Assembly (NCBI RefSeq): GCF_001425025.1 | Contig: NZ_LMDE01000002.1 | Coordinates: 60,056-124,055, forward strand | DNA length: 64,000 nt | Direction: 5' to 3' | Origin: Nocardioides sp. Root122 | Lineage (GTDB): Bacteria > Actinomycetota > Actinomycetes > Propionibacteriales > Nocardioidaceae | The notes under the pieces: generated by a model | Told to the model about the DNA's origin: nothing | Databases searched by the model: none | The model's input: the letters and a program-made list of their open reading frames with translations, nothing else | Made by a program: the position numbers and the translations under genes | Part shown: positions 8,525 through 17,360 of the stretch, piece after piece | How positions within the stretch are numbered: the first letter of the stretch is position 1 | Layout of the letters: each line of letters begins with the position of its first letter

Positions 8525-10243
8525 ATGAGCACGACACCGGGTGGTCCGGAATACCTGGACACGACGGGCCCGGCTGACGCCGCGCCCACCAACGACAACC
8601 GCAAGCGACTGATCGCGCTCGGTGCGCTCGGCGCGACCGCCGTCGTGGTCGCCGGCGGCGCTTGGGCGGCCACCAGCTTCTTCGCGACCGGCTCCCAGCC
8701 GGCCGAGGCGCTGCCGGACTCGACCATCGCCTACGCCAGCATCGACCTCGACCCCAGCGGCGGGCAGAAGATCGAGGCCATCAAGACGCTCCGCAAGTTC
8801 CCGGGGTTCACCGACAAGATCGACCTCCAGACCGACGACGACCTGCGCGAGCGGCTCTTCGAGGAGATCACCAAGTCCGGCGCCTGCGAGGGCCTCGACT
8901 ACGCCAAGGACGTCAAGCCGTGGCTCGGCTCGCGCGCCGCGATGGCGGCCGTCGACCTCGGTGAGGACGAGCCCGCTGCCGTGGGCGTCATCCAGGTCAC
9001 CGACGGCGCCAAGGCCGAGGACGGCATGAGCAAGCTCGTCGACACGTGTGGCGGCGGCGAGGACGCCGGGGGCGAGGTCGGCGGCTGGGTCGTCGACGGT
9101 GACTGGATGGTCATCTCGGAGACCAAGGAGATCGCGACCGAGGTCGTTGACGCGGCCGACGGCGGCTCGCTCGCCGACGACTCGGCCTTCGGCACCTGGA
9201 CCGGCGAGGCCGGCGACGACGGCTTCATGTCCTTCTACCTCGCCAAGGGCGTCACCAAGTACGCCGAGGACTTCGCCGGCATGGGCTCGATGATGGGCGG
9301 CCCGTCGATGATGTCCGGTGCGGACACCAGTGCCGGCCCCGACGAGGACTGCATCGCCGAGGCGACCACCTCGGAGGAGATGCAGGCGTGCTTCGACGAG
9401 GCCACCGACGAGAGCTCGGACGACACCGGCTCCGAGGAGGTCCCGCCGGAGCTCCAGCAGCTGATCGACGACTTCGACGGCGCGGCCGCGACGGTGCGCT
9501 TCGACGACGGCGCGGTCGAGATCGAGTACGCCATGTCCAACTACCAGGAGGACATGACCAAGTACATGGAGAGCGACGAGGGCGTCTCCATGGTCGGCGG
9601 GCTCCCCGACGACACCGTCGCCGCGTTCGGCCTCGCGCTGACCGACGGTTGGGGTGAGGCGATGCTCGACTACCTCAAGACCACGATGCCCGAGGAGTCC
9701 GACACGATCGACGAGCAGCTCGCGGAGCTCGAGAGCGAGACCGGGCTGTCCATCCCCGCCGACCTGGAGACCCTGATGGGCGACGGGATGACCCTGTCGC
9801 TGGGCAGCGGGATCGACCCCGACGCGATCGCCAACGGCGGTCCCGGCGAGGTGCCGGTCGGGCTCAAGATCAAGGGCGACGCCGACGAGATCCAGGCCGT
9901 GCTCGACAAGATCGCCGCGCAGGCGCCGCCGGAGATGGCCGAGCTCATGCAGGTCACCGAGGGTGACGGCTACGCCGTGCTCGCCCTCCAGGACGACTAC
10001 CGCAGCAAGCTCGAGTCCGCCGGTGACCTCGGTGACTCCGAGGACTACGAGAAGGTCGTCGAGTCCGACGACGCCCAGTCGGTGCTCTACGTCAACTTCG
10101 ACGCCGACGACGACTGGCTGGTCCGGGTCACCGAGGACATGCCCGAGGTCAGCGAGAACGTCGAGCCGCTGTCGGCGTTCGGCATCAGTGGCTGGGTCGA
10201 CGGCGACGTCGCGCACGGACTGTTCAAGCTGACGACCGACTGA
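8525..10243 (+). CDS. Membrane-anchored DUF3352 family protein
   Basis: This 572-aa protein has a short cytoplasmic N-terminus, one transmembrane helix (residues ~33-55, rich in Ala, Val and Gly) and a large acidic extracellular domain. The ectodomain starts with ALPDSTIAYASIDLDPSGGQK, the hallmark of DUF3352 (repeated substrate-free lipoprotein-like folds found in actinobacteria and cyanobacteria). Two Cys pairs (ACEGLDY...TCGGG; DCIAE...ACFDE) could form extracytoplasmic disulfides. A Ser/Asp/Glu-rich stretch lies around residues 290-310. Function is unknown. It is convergent with ybaK, 13 bp away. Confidence 0.85.
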   Translation: MSTTPGGPEYLDTTGPADAAPTNDNRKRLIALGALGATAVVVAGGAWAATSFFATGSQPAEALPDSTIAYASIDLDPSGGQKIEAIKTLRKFPGFTDKIDLQTDDDLRERLFEEITKSGACEGLDYAKDVKPWLGSRAAMAAVDLGEDEPAAVGVIQVTDGAKAEDGMSKLVDTCGGGEDAGGEVGGWVVDGDWMVISETKEIATEVVDAADGGSLADDSAFGTWTGEAGDDGFMSFYLAKGVTKYAEDFAGMGSMMGGPSMMSGADTSAGPDEDCIAEATTSEEMQACFDEATDESSDDTGSEEVPPELQQLIDDFDGAAATVRFDDGAVEIEYAMSNYQEDMTKYMESDEGVSMVGGLPDDTVAAFGLALTDGWGEAMLDYLKTTMPEESDTIDEQLAELESETGLSIPADLETLMGDGMTLSLGSGIDPDAIANGGPGEVPVGLKIKGDADEIQAVLDKIAAQAPPEMAELMQVTEGDGYAVLALQDDYRSKLESAGDLGDSEDYEKVVESDDAQSVLYVNFDADDDWLVRVTEDMPEVSENVEPLSAFGISGWVDGDVAHGLFKLTTD

Positions 10244-10256
10244 CGACTCGTCAGCC

Positions 10257-10748
10257 TCAGCGCCCGATGGTGGCGGTCACCGCTCCGGTGGCCGCCACCA
10301 GGTCGTTCGGGGCCAGCTCGAGGTCGAAGCCGCGGCGTCCCCCGGAGACCAGGATCGTGTCGTGGGCCAGCGCGGACTCGTCCAGCACGGTGGGGTGCGC
10401 GCGCTTCTGGCCGATGGGGGAGATCCCACCGGCAACGTAGCCGGTGGCCCGCTCCGCAGCGGCGACCTCGGCCATGACCGCCTTGCTGCCGCCGAGAGCG
10501 CGCGCCAGTGCCTTGAGGTCGAGGTGACCGGAGACCGGGACGATGCCCACCACGAGCGCGCCGTCGAGGGAGACCATGAGGGTCTTGAACACCCGGGCGG
10601 GATCGACCCCGAGGGCCTCGGCTGCCTCGAGTCCGTAGGACGCCGCACGCGGGTCGTGGTCGTAGGCCCGCACCTCGAAGGCGATGCCGGCCGCGGTCAG
10701 TGCGACGGTCGCCGGGGTGCCGCCTGCTCCACGGGCCTTCTTCGCCAC
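10257..10748 (-). CDS. ybaK: Cys-tRNA(Pro)/Cys-tRNA(Cys) deacylase, YbaK/EbsC family
   Basis: YbaK-type trans-editing enzymes hydrolyse mischarged Cys-tRNA(Pro). This 163-aa product has normal family length and the family pattern ARVFKTLMVSLDG (catalytic-site lysine in VFKTL), VPVSGHLDLKALARALG and GGISPIGQK. It starts at GTG on the minus strand and appears monocistronic; the 128 bp upstream hold nothing recognisable. Confidence 0.9.
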   Translation of the reverse strand: MAKKARGAGGTPATVALTAAGIAFEVRAYDHDPRAASYGLEAAEALGVDPARVFKTLMVSLDGALVVGIVPVSGHLDLKALARALGGSKAVMAEVAAAERATGYVAGGISPIGQKRAHPTVLDESALAHDTILVSGGRRGFDLELAPNDLVAATGAVTATIGR

Positions 10749-10876
10749 GGTCAGTCCTCACGGTTGTGGTGGGGGGATCTCGACGCGCTCGTGCTACGTC
10801 GTTCCTCAGTCGCGTCGCTTGCTCAATCTGGCCGCGCCCACGCGGCGCGCTCGTACCTCGCCCGCCACTGCGCGTC

Positions 10877-11542
10877 TCAGTTGGGGGACCAGGCCGTGCG
10901 GGCCACCTGGGTCGCCGGGAGCGAGGGGATGACGTTGATGGCGCGCAGCTCGGCGGTGAGCAGCCGGGTGACCAGCTTGAGGCGCTCGGTGGCGTCGTCG
11001 GCCTCGAGGAGCGACTGCCGCTCGGCCATCGGCAGCGGCGCCAGCGCGGACAGGGTCCACGCGAGGTAGTCGGGGTCGCGCGGGAGCGTCCCGCTGAAGG
11101 GGTCGCCCTGCAGCTCGGCCATCGCCACCCGGAACGCGGTGAAGGTGGCCCGCGCCCGCTCCAGCAGCTCCTGCGGCACGTCGACCTCCGGCTCGGTGAG
11201 CACCTCGGCCACGCCGTGGGGGAACTCGTCGCCGCGCTGCATCTCCTCGAGCAGGAGCCGTTCGCGGGCCACCGCCACGATGTCGAACGTGCCGTCGTCG
11301 CGGCGGTCGACCTCGGTCAGCTGGAGGACGCAGCCGATCCGGTAGACCGACTGGGCGCCGTGGTCGCCCACCTCGTAGCCCTCGCGGATCGCCACCGTGC
11401 CGAACACGCGCTGGGCAGGGTCCTCGACCGTCAGCAGGTGCCGTACGAGCATGCGGTAGCGGTCCTCGAAGACGTGGAGGGGCACGCTCATCCCCGGGAA
11501 CACCACGGTGTTCAGGGGGAACATCGGCAGCGGATCGCTCAC
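10877..11542 (-). CDS. LON peptidase substrate-binding (Lon-N) domain protein
   Basis: This 221-aa protein consists of a Lon N-terminal (substrate-recognition) domain only. It opens with LPMFPLNTVVFPGMSVPLHVFEDRYR, close to the start of Lon proteases, and has no AAA+ or Ser-Lys protease part. Such stand-alone proteins may act in protein quality control, but no activity is established. It begins at GTG 11542 and diverges from hisD, leaving an 89-bp shared upstream region. Confidence 0.88.
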   Translation of the reverse strand: MSDPLPMFPLNTVVFPGMSVPLHVFEDRYRMLVRHLLTVEDPAQRVFGTVAIREGYEVGDHGAQSVYRIGCVLQLTEVDRRDDGTFDIVAVARERLLLEEMQRGDEFPHGVAEVLTEPEVDVPQELLERARATFTAFRVAMAELQGDPFSGTLPRDPDYLAWTLSALAPLPMAERQSLLEADDATERLKLVTRLLTAELRAINVIPSLPATQVARTAWSPN

Positions 11543-11631
11543 GCTCCCAACCTAGCCCCCGCGTCGGCCCGGGCTGTCCATCCCACGCGGCCGCTGTCCG
11601 GGCGCGCCACCCCGGAACCTAGAATCGGGGC

Positions 11632-12945
11632 ATGTCCCTGATCCGTCGCATCGACCTGAGGGGCGCCGACGCGGCGTCCGTCGACTACCGCACGAGCGTG
11701 CCTCGCGCCGAGTTCGACGTCGAGGCCGCCACGCATCAGGTGCAGCCGATCATCGACGCCGTCCGCGCCCGCGGCGTGGAGGCGATCACCGAGCTCTCCG
11801 CCCGCTTCGACGGCGTCGAGAGCGACGAGATCGCCGTGCCGCGTGAGGCCCTGCAGCAGGCGCTGGCCGACCTCGACCCCGCCGTCCGCGCCGGGTTGGA
11901 GGAGTCGGTCCGCCGCCTGCGGGCGACCTGCGAGGCAGAGCTCGAGCACGACGTGACGACCCAGGTGGCGCCCGGCGCCACGGTGACGCACCGCAAGGTG
12001 CCGATCGACCGCGTCGGCCTCTACGTCCCCGGCGGCCTGGCGCCGCTGGTGAGCAGCGTCGTGATGAACGTGGTGCCTGCCCAGGTGGCCGGTGTGCGTT
12101 CGATCGCCCTGGCCAGCCCGCCGCAGAAGAACCGCGACGGCCTGCCCGAGCCGACGATCATGGCGGCGTGCGCCCTCCTCGGCGTCGACGAGGTGTACGC
12201 CGTCGGCGGCGCGCAGGCGATCGCGATGTTCGCCCACGGTGCCGGGCCGTGCCAGCGCGTCGACCTGGTGACCGGTCCCGGCAACATCTACGTCGCCGCG
12301 GCAAAGCGCCTGCTGCGGGGTGTCGTCGGCATCGACTCCGAGGCCGGACCCACCGAGATCGCGATCCTCGCCGACGACAGCGCGGACGCCGCCTACGTCG
12401 CGGCCGACCTGATCAGCCAGGCCGAGCACGACCCGATGGCGGCCTCGGTCCTGGTCACCGACTCCCTCGACCTCGCCGACGCGGTGGAGGCCGAGCTCGA
12501 CAAGCAGGTCTTCGCGACCCGGCACACCGAGCGGATCACCACGGCCCTCGGCGGGCAGCAGTCCGCGATCGTGCTGGTCGACGACATGGACCAGGGGGTC
12601 GACGTGGTCGACGCCTACGCGGCCGAGCACCTCGAGATCCACACCCGCGACGCCGCGGCCCACGCCGCCCGGGTCCGCAACGCCGGTGCGATCTTCGTCG
12701 GACCCTGGGCGCCGGTGTCGCTCGGCGACTACTGCGCGGGCTCCAACCACGTGCTGCCCACGGCCGGTTGTGCCTGCCACTCCAGCGGCTTGTCGGTCCG
12801 CGCGTTCACCCGGTCGGTCCACGTCGTCGACTACACGCAGGCGGCGCTGGCGGAGGTCGCCGACCACGTCGTCACCCTCGCCGAGGCCGAGGACCTGCCC
12901 GGTCACGGCCAGGCCGTGACGGTTCGATTCGAGCCCGGACGGTGA
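11632..12945 (+). CDS. hisD: Histidinol dehydrogenase
   Basis: HisD oxidises L-histidinol to L-histidine in two NAD+-dependent steps. At 437 aa it has normal length. Conserved blocks include [59 protein letters not shown] and [10 protein letters not shown]. The Gln-Ala-Glu-His and downstream His/Asp residues are those that bind zinc and catalyse in the family. It is the first gene of the hisD-C-B-H run; hisC starts within its stop codon. No attenuator or T-box is visible in the 89 bp upstream. Confidence 0.97.
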   Translation: MSLIRRIDLRGADAASVDYRTSVPRAEFDVEAATHQVQPIIDAVRARGVEAITELSARFDGVESDEIAVPREALQQALADLDPAVRAGLEESVRRLRATCEAELEHDVTTQVAPGATVTHRKVPIDRVGLYVPGGLAPLVSSVVMNVVPAQVAGVRSIALASPPQKNRDGLPEPTIMAACALLGVDEVYAVGGAQAIAMFAHGAGPCQRVDLVTGPGNIYVAAAKRLLRGVVGIDSEAGPTEIAILADDSADAAYVAADLISQAEHDPMAASVLVTDSLDLADAVEAELDKQVFATRHTERITTALGGQQSAIVLVDDMDQGVDVVDAYAAEHLEIHTRDAAAHAARVRNAGAIFVGPWAPVSLGDYCAGSNHVLPTAGCACHSSGLSVRAFTRSVHVVDYTQAALAEVADHVVTLAEAEDLPGHGQAVTVRFEPGR

Positions 12946-14081
12946 GCGCGACGTTCCCACCTCTGCGCGAGGAGCTGCAGGGGATCGAGCCCTATGGCGC
13001 GCCGCAGCTGGACGTGCCGGTCCAGCTCAACGTCAACGAGAACCCCTACGGGCCCTCGCGGGCGGCTGCGGCCGACATCGCGGAGGCGGTGGGCGCGGCC
13101 GCGACGACGCTCAACCGCTACCCCGACCGCGAGTTCACCGAGCTGCGCGAGGGCCTGGCGGCGTACCTCAACACCTCGGGTGGCTCCGGCATCACCGCCG
13201 ACATGGTGTGGGCGGCCAACGGGTCCAACGAGGTGATGCTCCAGCTGCTGCAGGCCTTCGGCGGGCCGGGACGGTGTGCGCTGTCGTTCGCGCCGACGTA
13301 CTCGATGTATCCCGAGTACGCCCGCGACGCGATGACCGAGTGGGTGACCGGTCACCGGGCCGAGGACTTCTCGCTCGACCTCGAGGCAGCGCGCGACCTG
13401 GTGCTCGAGCGCCGGCCGTCGGTGGTGCTGCTGCCCAGCCCCAACAACCCCACCGGGACGGCCCTGCCGCCGGAGGCGGTGTCGATGCTGTGCGAGGCCG
13501 CGGCGTCCTACGAGCCGGGTGGCATCGTGGTCGTCGACGAGGCCTACGGTGAGTTCCGCCGCTCGGGCACCCCCAGCGCGCTGGAGCTGCTCCCGGCGCA
13601 CCGCAACCTCGTGGTGAGCCGGACGATGAGCAAGGCGTTCGCGCTCGCCGGCGCGCGCCTCGGCTACCTCGCCGCCGACCCGGCGATCTGCGACGCGATC
13701 CGGGTGGTGCGCCTGCCCTACCACCTCTCCGCGGTCACTCAGGCCACGGCGCTCGCTGCGCTGCGGCACGCACCGGAGCTGCTCGGCAAGGTGGCCGACC
13801 TCCGTGCCGAGCGCGACCGCACGGTGGCGTGGCTGCGCGAGCAGGGCCTCGAGGTCGCCGACTCTGACGCCAACTTCGCGTTGTTCGGCCGCTTCGCCGA
13901 CCGGCACGCGGTCTGGCAGGGACTCCTCGACCACGGGGTGCTGATCCGGGAGACGGGTCCCGACGGCTGGCTGCGCGTCTCGATCGGCACGGCCGACGAG
14001 ATGGCAGCATTCAGGCAGGCTCTGCTCGCCACCATGGAGACCGAGAAAGTCACCGGAGACATCACGGAGGACCACAGATGA
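12942..14081 (+). CDS. hisC: Histidinol-phosphate aminotransferase
   Basis: This PLP enzyme (379 aa, class I/II fold) converts imidazole-acetol phosphate to histidinol phosphate. Seen: [11 protein letters not shown] at the N-terminus, the [12 protein letters not shown] loop, VVDEAYGEF, and the Schiff-base lysine in [17 protein letters not shown]. The start is GTG 12942 inside the hisD stop (GTGA). A longer open frame from 12168 runs through hisD and is a shadow. The stop overlaps hisB by ATGA. Confidence 0.96.
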   Translation: MSATFPPLREELQGIEPYGAPQLDVPVQLNVNENPYGPSRAAAADIAEAVGAAATTLNRYPDREFTELREGLAAYLNTSGGSGITADMVWAANGSNEVMLQLLQAFGGPGRCALSFAPTYSMYPEYARDAMTEWVTGHRAEDFSLDLEAARDLVLERRPSVVLLPSPNNPTGTALPPEAVSMLCEAAASYEPGGIVVVDEAYGEFRRSGTPSALELLPAHRNLVVSRTMSKAFALAGARLGYLAADPAICDAIRVVRLPYHLSAVTQATALAALRHAPELLGKVADLRAERDRTVAWLREQGLEVADSDANFALFGRFADRHAVWQGLLDHGVLIRETGPDGWLRVSIGTADEMAAFRQALLATMETEKVTGDITEDHR

Positions 14082-14686
14082 GCCGCACCGCGAAGATCGA
14101 GCGCACCACCAAGGAGTCCCGGGTCGAGGTGCAGGTCGACCTCGACGGCTCGGGCCGCTCCGACGTCTCGACGGGCGTCGGGTTCTACGACCACATGCTC
14201 GACGCGTTCGCCCGCCACTCGCTCGTCGACCTCGTCGTGCACACCAGCGGCGACACGCACATCGACGCCCACCACACCGTCGAGGACACCGCCATCGTGC
14301 TCGGCCAGGCGCTGCGGGAGGCGCTGGGCGACAAGTCGGGCATCCGTCGCTTCGGCGACGCCACGGTCCCGCTCGACGAGGCGCTCGTGCAGGCCGTCGT
14401 CGACGTGTCCGGGCGCCCGTTCTGCGTGCACAGCGGTGAGCCGGAGGGCCAGCAGTACGTCGCGATCGGCGGCACCGGCGCGGCCTACCTGGGATCGCTG
14501 ACCCGTCACGTCTTCGAGTCGATCTCCTTCCACGCCCACCTGGCGCTGCACGTGCGCGTCCTCGGGGGCCGCGACCCGCACCACATCGTCGAGGCGCAGT
14601 TCAAGGCGTTCGCGCGCGCCTTCCGCGACGCCGTCGCGCACGACCCGCGGGAGACCGGTGTGCCGTCGACGAAGGGCGCCCTGTGA
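14078..14686 (+). CDS. hisB: Imidazoleglycerol-phosphate dehydratase
   Basis: HisB removes water from imidazole glycerol phosphate. It is the monofunctional 202-aa form (no histidinol phosphatase domain), as usual in actinobacteria. The two metal-binding HHT-type repeats are present: [17 protein letters not shown] and [31 protein letters not shown] precedes them. The start ATG overlaps the hisC stop, and its own stop overlaps hisH. The histidinol-phosphate phosphatase must be encoded elsewhere. Confidence 0.97.
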   Translation: MSRTAKIERTTKESRVEVQVDLDGSGRSDVSTGVGFYDHMLDAFARHSLVDLVVHTSGDTHIDAHHTVEDTAIVLGQALREALGDKSGIRRFGDATVPLDEALVQAVVDVSGRPFCVHSGEPEGQQYVAIGGTGAAYLGSLTRHVFESISFHAHLALHVRVLGGRDPHHIVEAQFKAFARAFRDAVAHDPRETGVPSTKGAL

Positions 14687-15321
14687 CGGCAGAGGTCGTC
14701 GTCCTCGACTACGGCTCGGGCAACCTGCGCTCGGCCGTGCGTGCCGTCGAGCGCGCCGGGGCGTCGGTCACCCTCACCGACGACTTCGACACCGCGCTCG
14801 AGGCCGACGGCCTCGTCGTGCCGGGCGTCGGCGCCTACGCCGCCTGCATGGAGGGCCTGCGCGCCATCAAGGGCGACCGGATCATCGGACGCCGACTGGC
14901 CGGCGGCCGTCCGGTCCTGGGCATCTGCGTGGGCATGCAGATCCTCTTCGCCGGCGGCGTCGAGCACGGCGTCGAGACCGCAGGGTGCGACGAGTGGCCC
15001 GGGCTGGTCACCCGCCTCGAGGCCGACGTGGTGCCGCACATGGGCTGGAACACCGTCGAGGTGCCGGAGGGGTCCACGCTCTTCGCCGGCGTCGAGGACG
15101 AGCGGTTCTACTTCGTGCACTCCTACGCCGCCCGCAGCTGGGACCTCGTCACCAACGACCGCACGGCCGCGCCGCTGGTGACCTGGGCCGAGCACGGTGG
15201 CGACAGGTTCGTCGCGGCGGTCGAGAACGGGCCGCTGTCGGCCACCCAGTTCCACCCCGAGAAGTCCGGCGACGCCGGCGCCGCCCTGCTGCGCAACTGG
15301 GTGCGGTCGCTGCGGCGCTGA
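14683..15321 (+). CDS. hisH: Imidazole glycerol phosphate synthase, glutaminase subunit
   Basis: HisH is the class I glutamine amidotransferase (212 aa) that feeds ammonia to HisF. The triad is readable: Cys in [12 protein letters not shown], and His/Glu in [25 protein letters not shown] and [12 protein letters not shown] are typical of the family. The GTG at 14683 overlaps hisB. Its partner hisF lies 7 kb downstream, beyond a block of unrelated genes. The stop is 1 bp from the stop of a convergent gene. Confidence 0.96.
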   Translation: MTAEVVVLDYGSGNLRSAVRAVERAGASVTLTDDFDTALEADGLVVPGVGAYAACMEGLRAIKGDRIIGRRLAGGRPVLGICVGMQILFAGGVEHGVETAGCDEWPGLVTRLEADVVPHMGWNTVEVPEGSTLFAGVEDERFYFVHSYAARSWDLVTNDRTAAPLVTWAEHGGDRFVAAVENGPLSATQFHPEKSGDAGAALLRNWVRSLRR

Positions 15322-15322
15322 C

Positions 15323-15994
15323 TCAGCGGCTGTGGCGCACCCGCGGGCCGAGGGGGCCGATCAGCGAGTCGGTGGGCTGCGGGTCCGGCACGTAGCGGCG
15401 CCAGCTGTCGTACCGGTAGCGCTTGCCGACTGTCCGCGCGGACTGCAGGCCGACCTTCACCCAACGCGGCGAGCCGAGGCAGGAGCGCGGGACCACGACC
15501 GCGACGTAGTCCTCGCGTGACGACGCGCTGGTCGTCAGGCCCTCGCAGGGGACGCCGAAGTTCAGCGTGCCGGTGCCCCCGCACTCGTCCGCCGGTTCGG
15601 GGACGTCGGAGGCGTCCATCAGCCAGACGTCCTCGGGGTGCTTCGCGGGGTTGCGCGGGATCGTGACCGAGTAGGGGCGCCGGTCCGTCTGGATCTCGAA
15701 GGTGATCCACCGATCGCCCCACCCGGTGAGGTTGCGCAGGTGCGCGCGCATCTCGACGGTGTCGCCCTCGTGCCTGACCGACAGCCCGACGATGTCGGTC
15801 GACGCGTCCTGGGGCGTCGTCTCCTCCGCGAAGGTGCCGCACGGCGGCGGTTCGGGGGAGTACGACCACTGCTTCACGTCGCCGGCCCGGTCGGCGCCCC
15901 ACCAGCGGTCGGCGGACGCCGAGCCGGCGGACAGCGCGAGCAGGGTCGCGGCGAGTGCCACGGTCGTGAGCGTGTGGGCGGCAACGTGCCTCAT
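15323..15994 (-). CDS. Secreted protein of unknown function
   Basis: This 223-aa product begins with a Sec signal peptide: MRHVAAHT, a hydrophobic stretch TTVALAATLLALSAG, and a probable cleavage after SASA. The mature part starts DRWWGADRAGDVKQW and has three or four cysteines (PPCGTF, DECGG, VPCEGL, RSCLGS) suited to disulfides. Its beta-rich, DOMON-like pattern (GLSVRHEGDTVEMRAHLRNLT) is only suggestive. No family is assigned. A much longer frame continues upstream to 17230 but lacks coding character beyond this ATG. It is convergent with hisH. Confidence 0.75.
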   Translation of the reverse strand: MRHVAAHTLTTVALAATLLALSAGSASADRWWGADRAGDVKQWSYSPEPPPCGTFAEETTPQDASTDIVGLSVRHEGDTVEMRAHLRNLTGWGDRWITFEIQTDRRPYSVTIPRNPAKHPEDVWLMDASDVPEPADECGGTGTLNFGVPCEGLTTSASSREDYVAVVVPRSCLGSPRWVKVGLQSARTVGKRYRYDSWRRYVPDPQPTDSLIGPLGPRVRHSR

Positions 15995-16126
15995 GTGGGT
16001 CCCCCTGGGTCGTCGACCGGATCCTCCCGGGTGGCAACAGACTTGTCCTGCGAAACGCCGGGACGGTCGCGAGGTTCCCCAGAAACTGGGTCGAGGGGGC
16101 GCCTCCGCGGCGGCTAGCGTCCCGGC

Positions 16127-16756
16127 ATGGCAGAGCTGAGCATGAACCAGATCATCCATGCCGCGGTGCGCCGCGACGTGGCCCGCACCGAGCAGGCGCT
16201 GCGCCGACTGGGCGACGGGGACGTCGCCCGGGCCCGCCAGGTCCAGGCAGCGTGGCAGAACCTGGTGCGCGAGCTGACCCACCACCACGAGGCGGAGGAC
16301 GAGATCCTCTGGCCGTTCCTCCTCGAGCGCGGGGTCGACGCAGACCTGCTCCACGAGATGGAGTCCGAGCACGTGGCGATGAAGGAGGCGCTCGGTTCGG
16401 CCTCGGCGGCGATCGACGAGGTGGCCGCGACGCCGACGATGGCGGGCGCGAGGTCGGCCGCGGACGTGGTGGCGCGCTCCAGCGAGGTGATCAACCGCCA
16501 CCTCGACCACGAGGAGCGAGACGTCGAGGCACCGATGGGCGACCTGGAGTCCGACCCGGAGTTCAAGGCGCTCGGCAAGAAGCTGCGACCGGCCAGCATC
16601 GTCGACGCCGCGAACGCGCTGGCGTGGATGCAGGACGGGGCTGGGGAGCGGGAGCGCAGCGCGCTGCGCGCGACCATCCCGGGGCCCGTCGTGTCGATCC
16701 TGACCCTGCTGCTCGCCCGGCGCTACCGGCGCGAGGTCGCACCCGCCTGGCGCTGA
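16127..16756 (+). CDS. Hemerythrin HHE cation-binding domain protein
   Basis: This 209-aa protein has a four-helix hemerythrin-type bundle. The likely iron ligands are spread over the helices: IIHAAVRRD, ELTHHHEAEDEILWPFL, MESEHVAMKEAL and INRHLDHEERDVEAPM. The family binds non-haem di-iron and may sense or store oxygen or nitric oxide. The C-terminal 40 residues (GPVVSILTLLLARRYRREV) are hydrophobic-basic, possibly a membrane contact. Its last 34 bp overlap the convergent SRPBCC gene. Confidence 0.88.
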   Translation: MAELSMNQIIHAAVRRDVARTEQALRRLGDGDVARARQVQAAWQNLVRELTHHHEAEDEILWPFLLERGVDADLLHEMESEHVAMKEALGSASAAIDEVAATPTMAGARSAADVVARSSEVINRHLDHEERDVEAPMGDLESDPEFKALGKKLRPASIVDAANALAWMQDGAGERERSALRATIPGPVVSILTLLLARRYRREVAPAWR

Positions 16757-17244
16757 TCGCCCTCCGCGAGCTGCTTCAGCGTCAGCAGCTGCTTGCGGGC
16801 CATCACCAGGTCGCCGACCGAGAGCGCGGGCGCCAGCCACCGGCGCGGCCGGGCCACCACCTTGAGCACCAGGCGGCAACCTGCGGCGTGCGGCAGGACG
16901 ACGTACGACATGTGGGCCCCCATGATCGTCGCGGTGAGCTCGCGACCCGGATCGACGGCGACCACCCGTCCCTGGTCCCTGCCGAGCGCGCGCGTGAACG
17001 GGTCGCCGACGCCCGGGTCCGCGACGTGGCGCAGCTCGCGGGGTGACCGTCGGCCGAGGTTGTCGACCAGGTCGTAGGAGTAGGGAGCGAGGCGGACCTG
17101 GCACAGCCGCCGCCAGACGGCGTCGGGCTCGGCGTGGACGGTGACCCCGCGCCAGGCCGCCATCGTCGGGTCCGGCACGTGGGCGTGGCAGCCGAAGCGG
17201 AGCCGGGTCTCGGCAGGCGTTACGCCCCAACGGTCACCGATCAT
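16723..17244 (-). CDS. SRPBCC (START/Bet v1-like) family protein
   Basis: This 173-aa protein shows the SRPBCC pattern: TVHAEPDAVWRRLCQVRLAPYSYDLVDNLGRR near the N-terminus, then alternating strands and a C-terminal helix (LVMARKQLLTLKQLAEGD). Such folds bind hydrophobic ligands, but the ligand is unknown. The ATG at 17244 diverges from the phosphatase-like gene. The 3' end overlaps the hemerythrin gene by 34 bp, tail to tail. Confidence 0.8.
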   Translation of the reverse strand: MIGDRWGVTPAETRLRFGCHAHVPDPTMAAWRGVTVHAEPDAVWRRLCQVRLAPYSYDLVDNLGRRSPRELRHVADPGVGDPFTRALGRDQGRVVAVDPGRELTATIMGAHMSYVVLPHAAGCRLVLKVVARPRRWLAPALSVGDLVMARKQLLTLKQLAEGDQRQAGATSRR

Positions 17245-17360
17245 GGAGCCACGCTACCGAGCGCGTGACGTACCCCTGCTGGGGGATTGTCGCGCGCAGG
17301 GCGCGGGCCTACGTTCGGCTCACGGTTCGCGGCACCGCCGCCGCGCCGGGAGGGATCGCC

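Noticed and set aside
11543..11631. Histidine attenuator or T-box before hisD
   Set aside because: No leader peptide with His codons and no T-box sequence can be seen in the 89 bp.
15995..17230. N-terminal extension of the secreted protein
   Set aside because: Upstream codons are antisense to the hemerythrin and SRPBCC genes. The ATG at 15994 begins a clear signal peptide.
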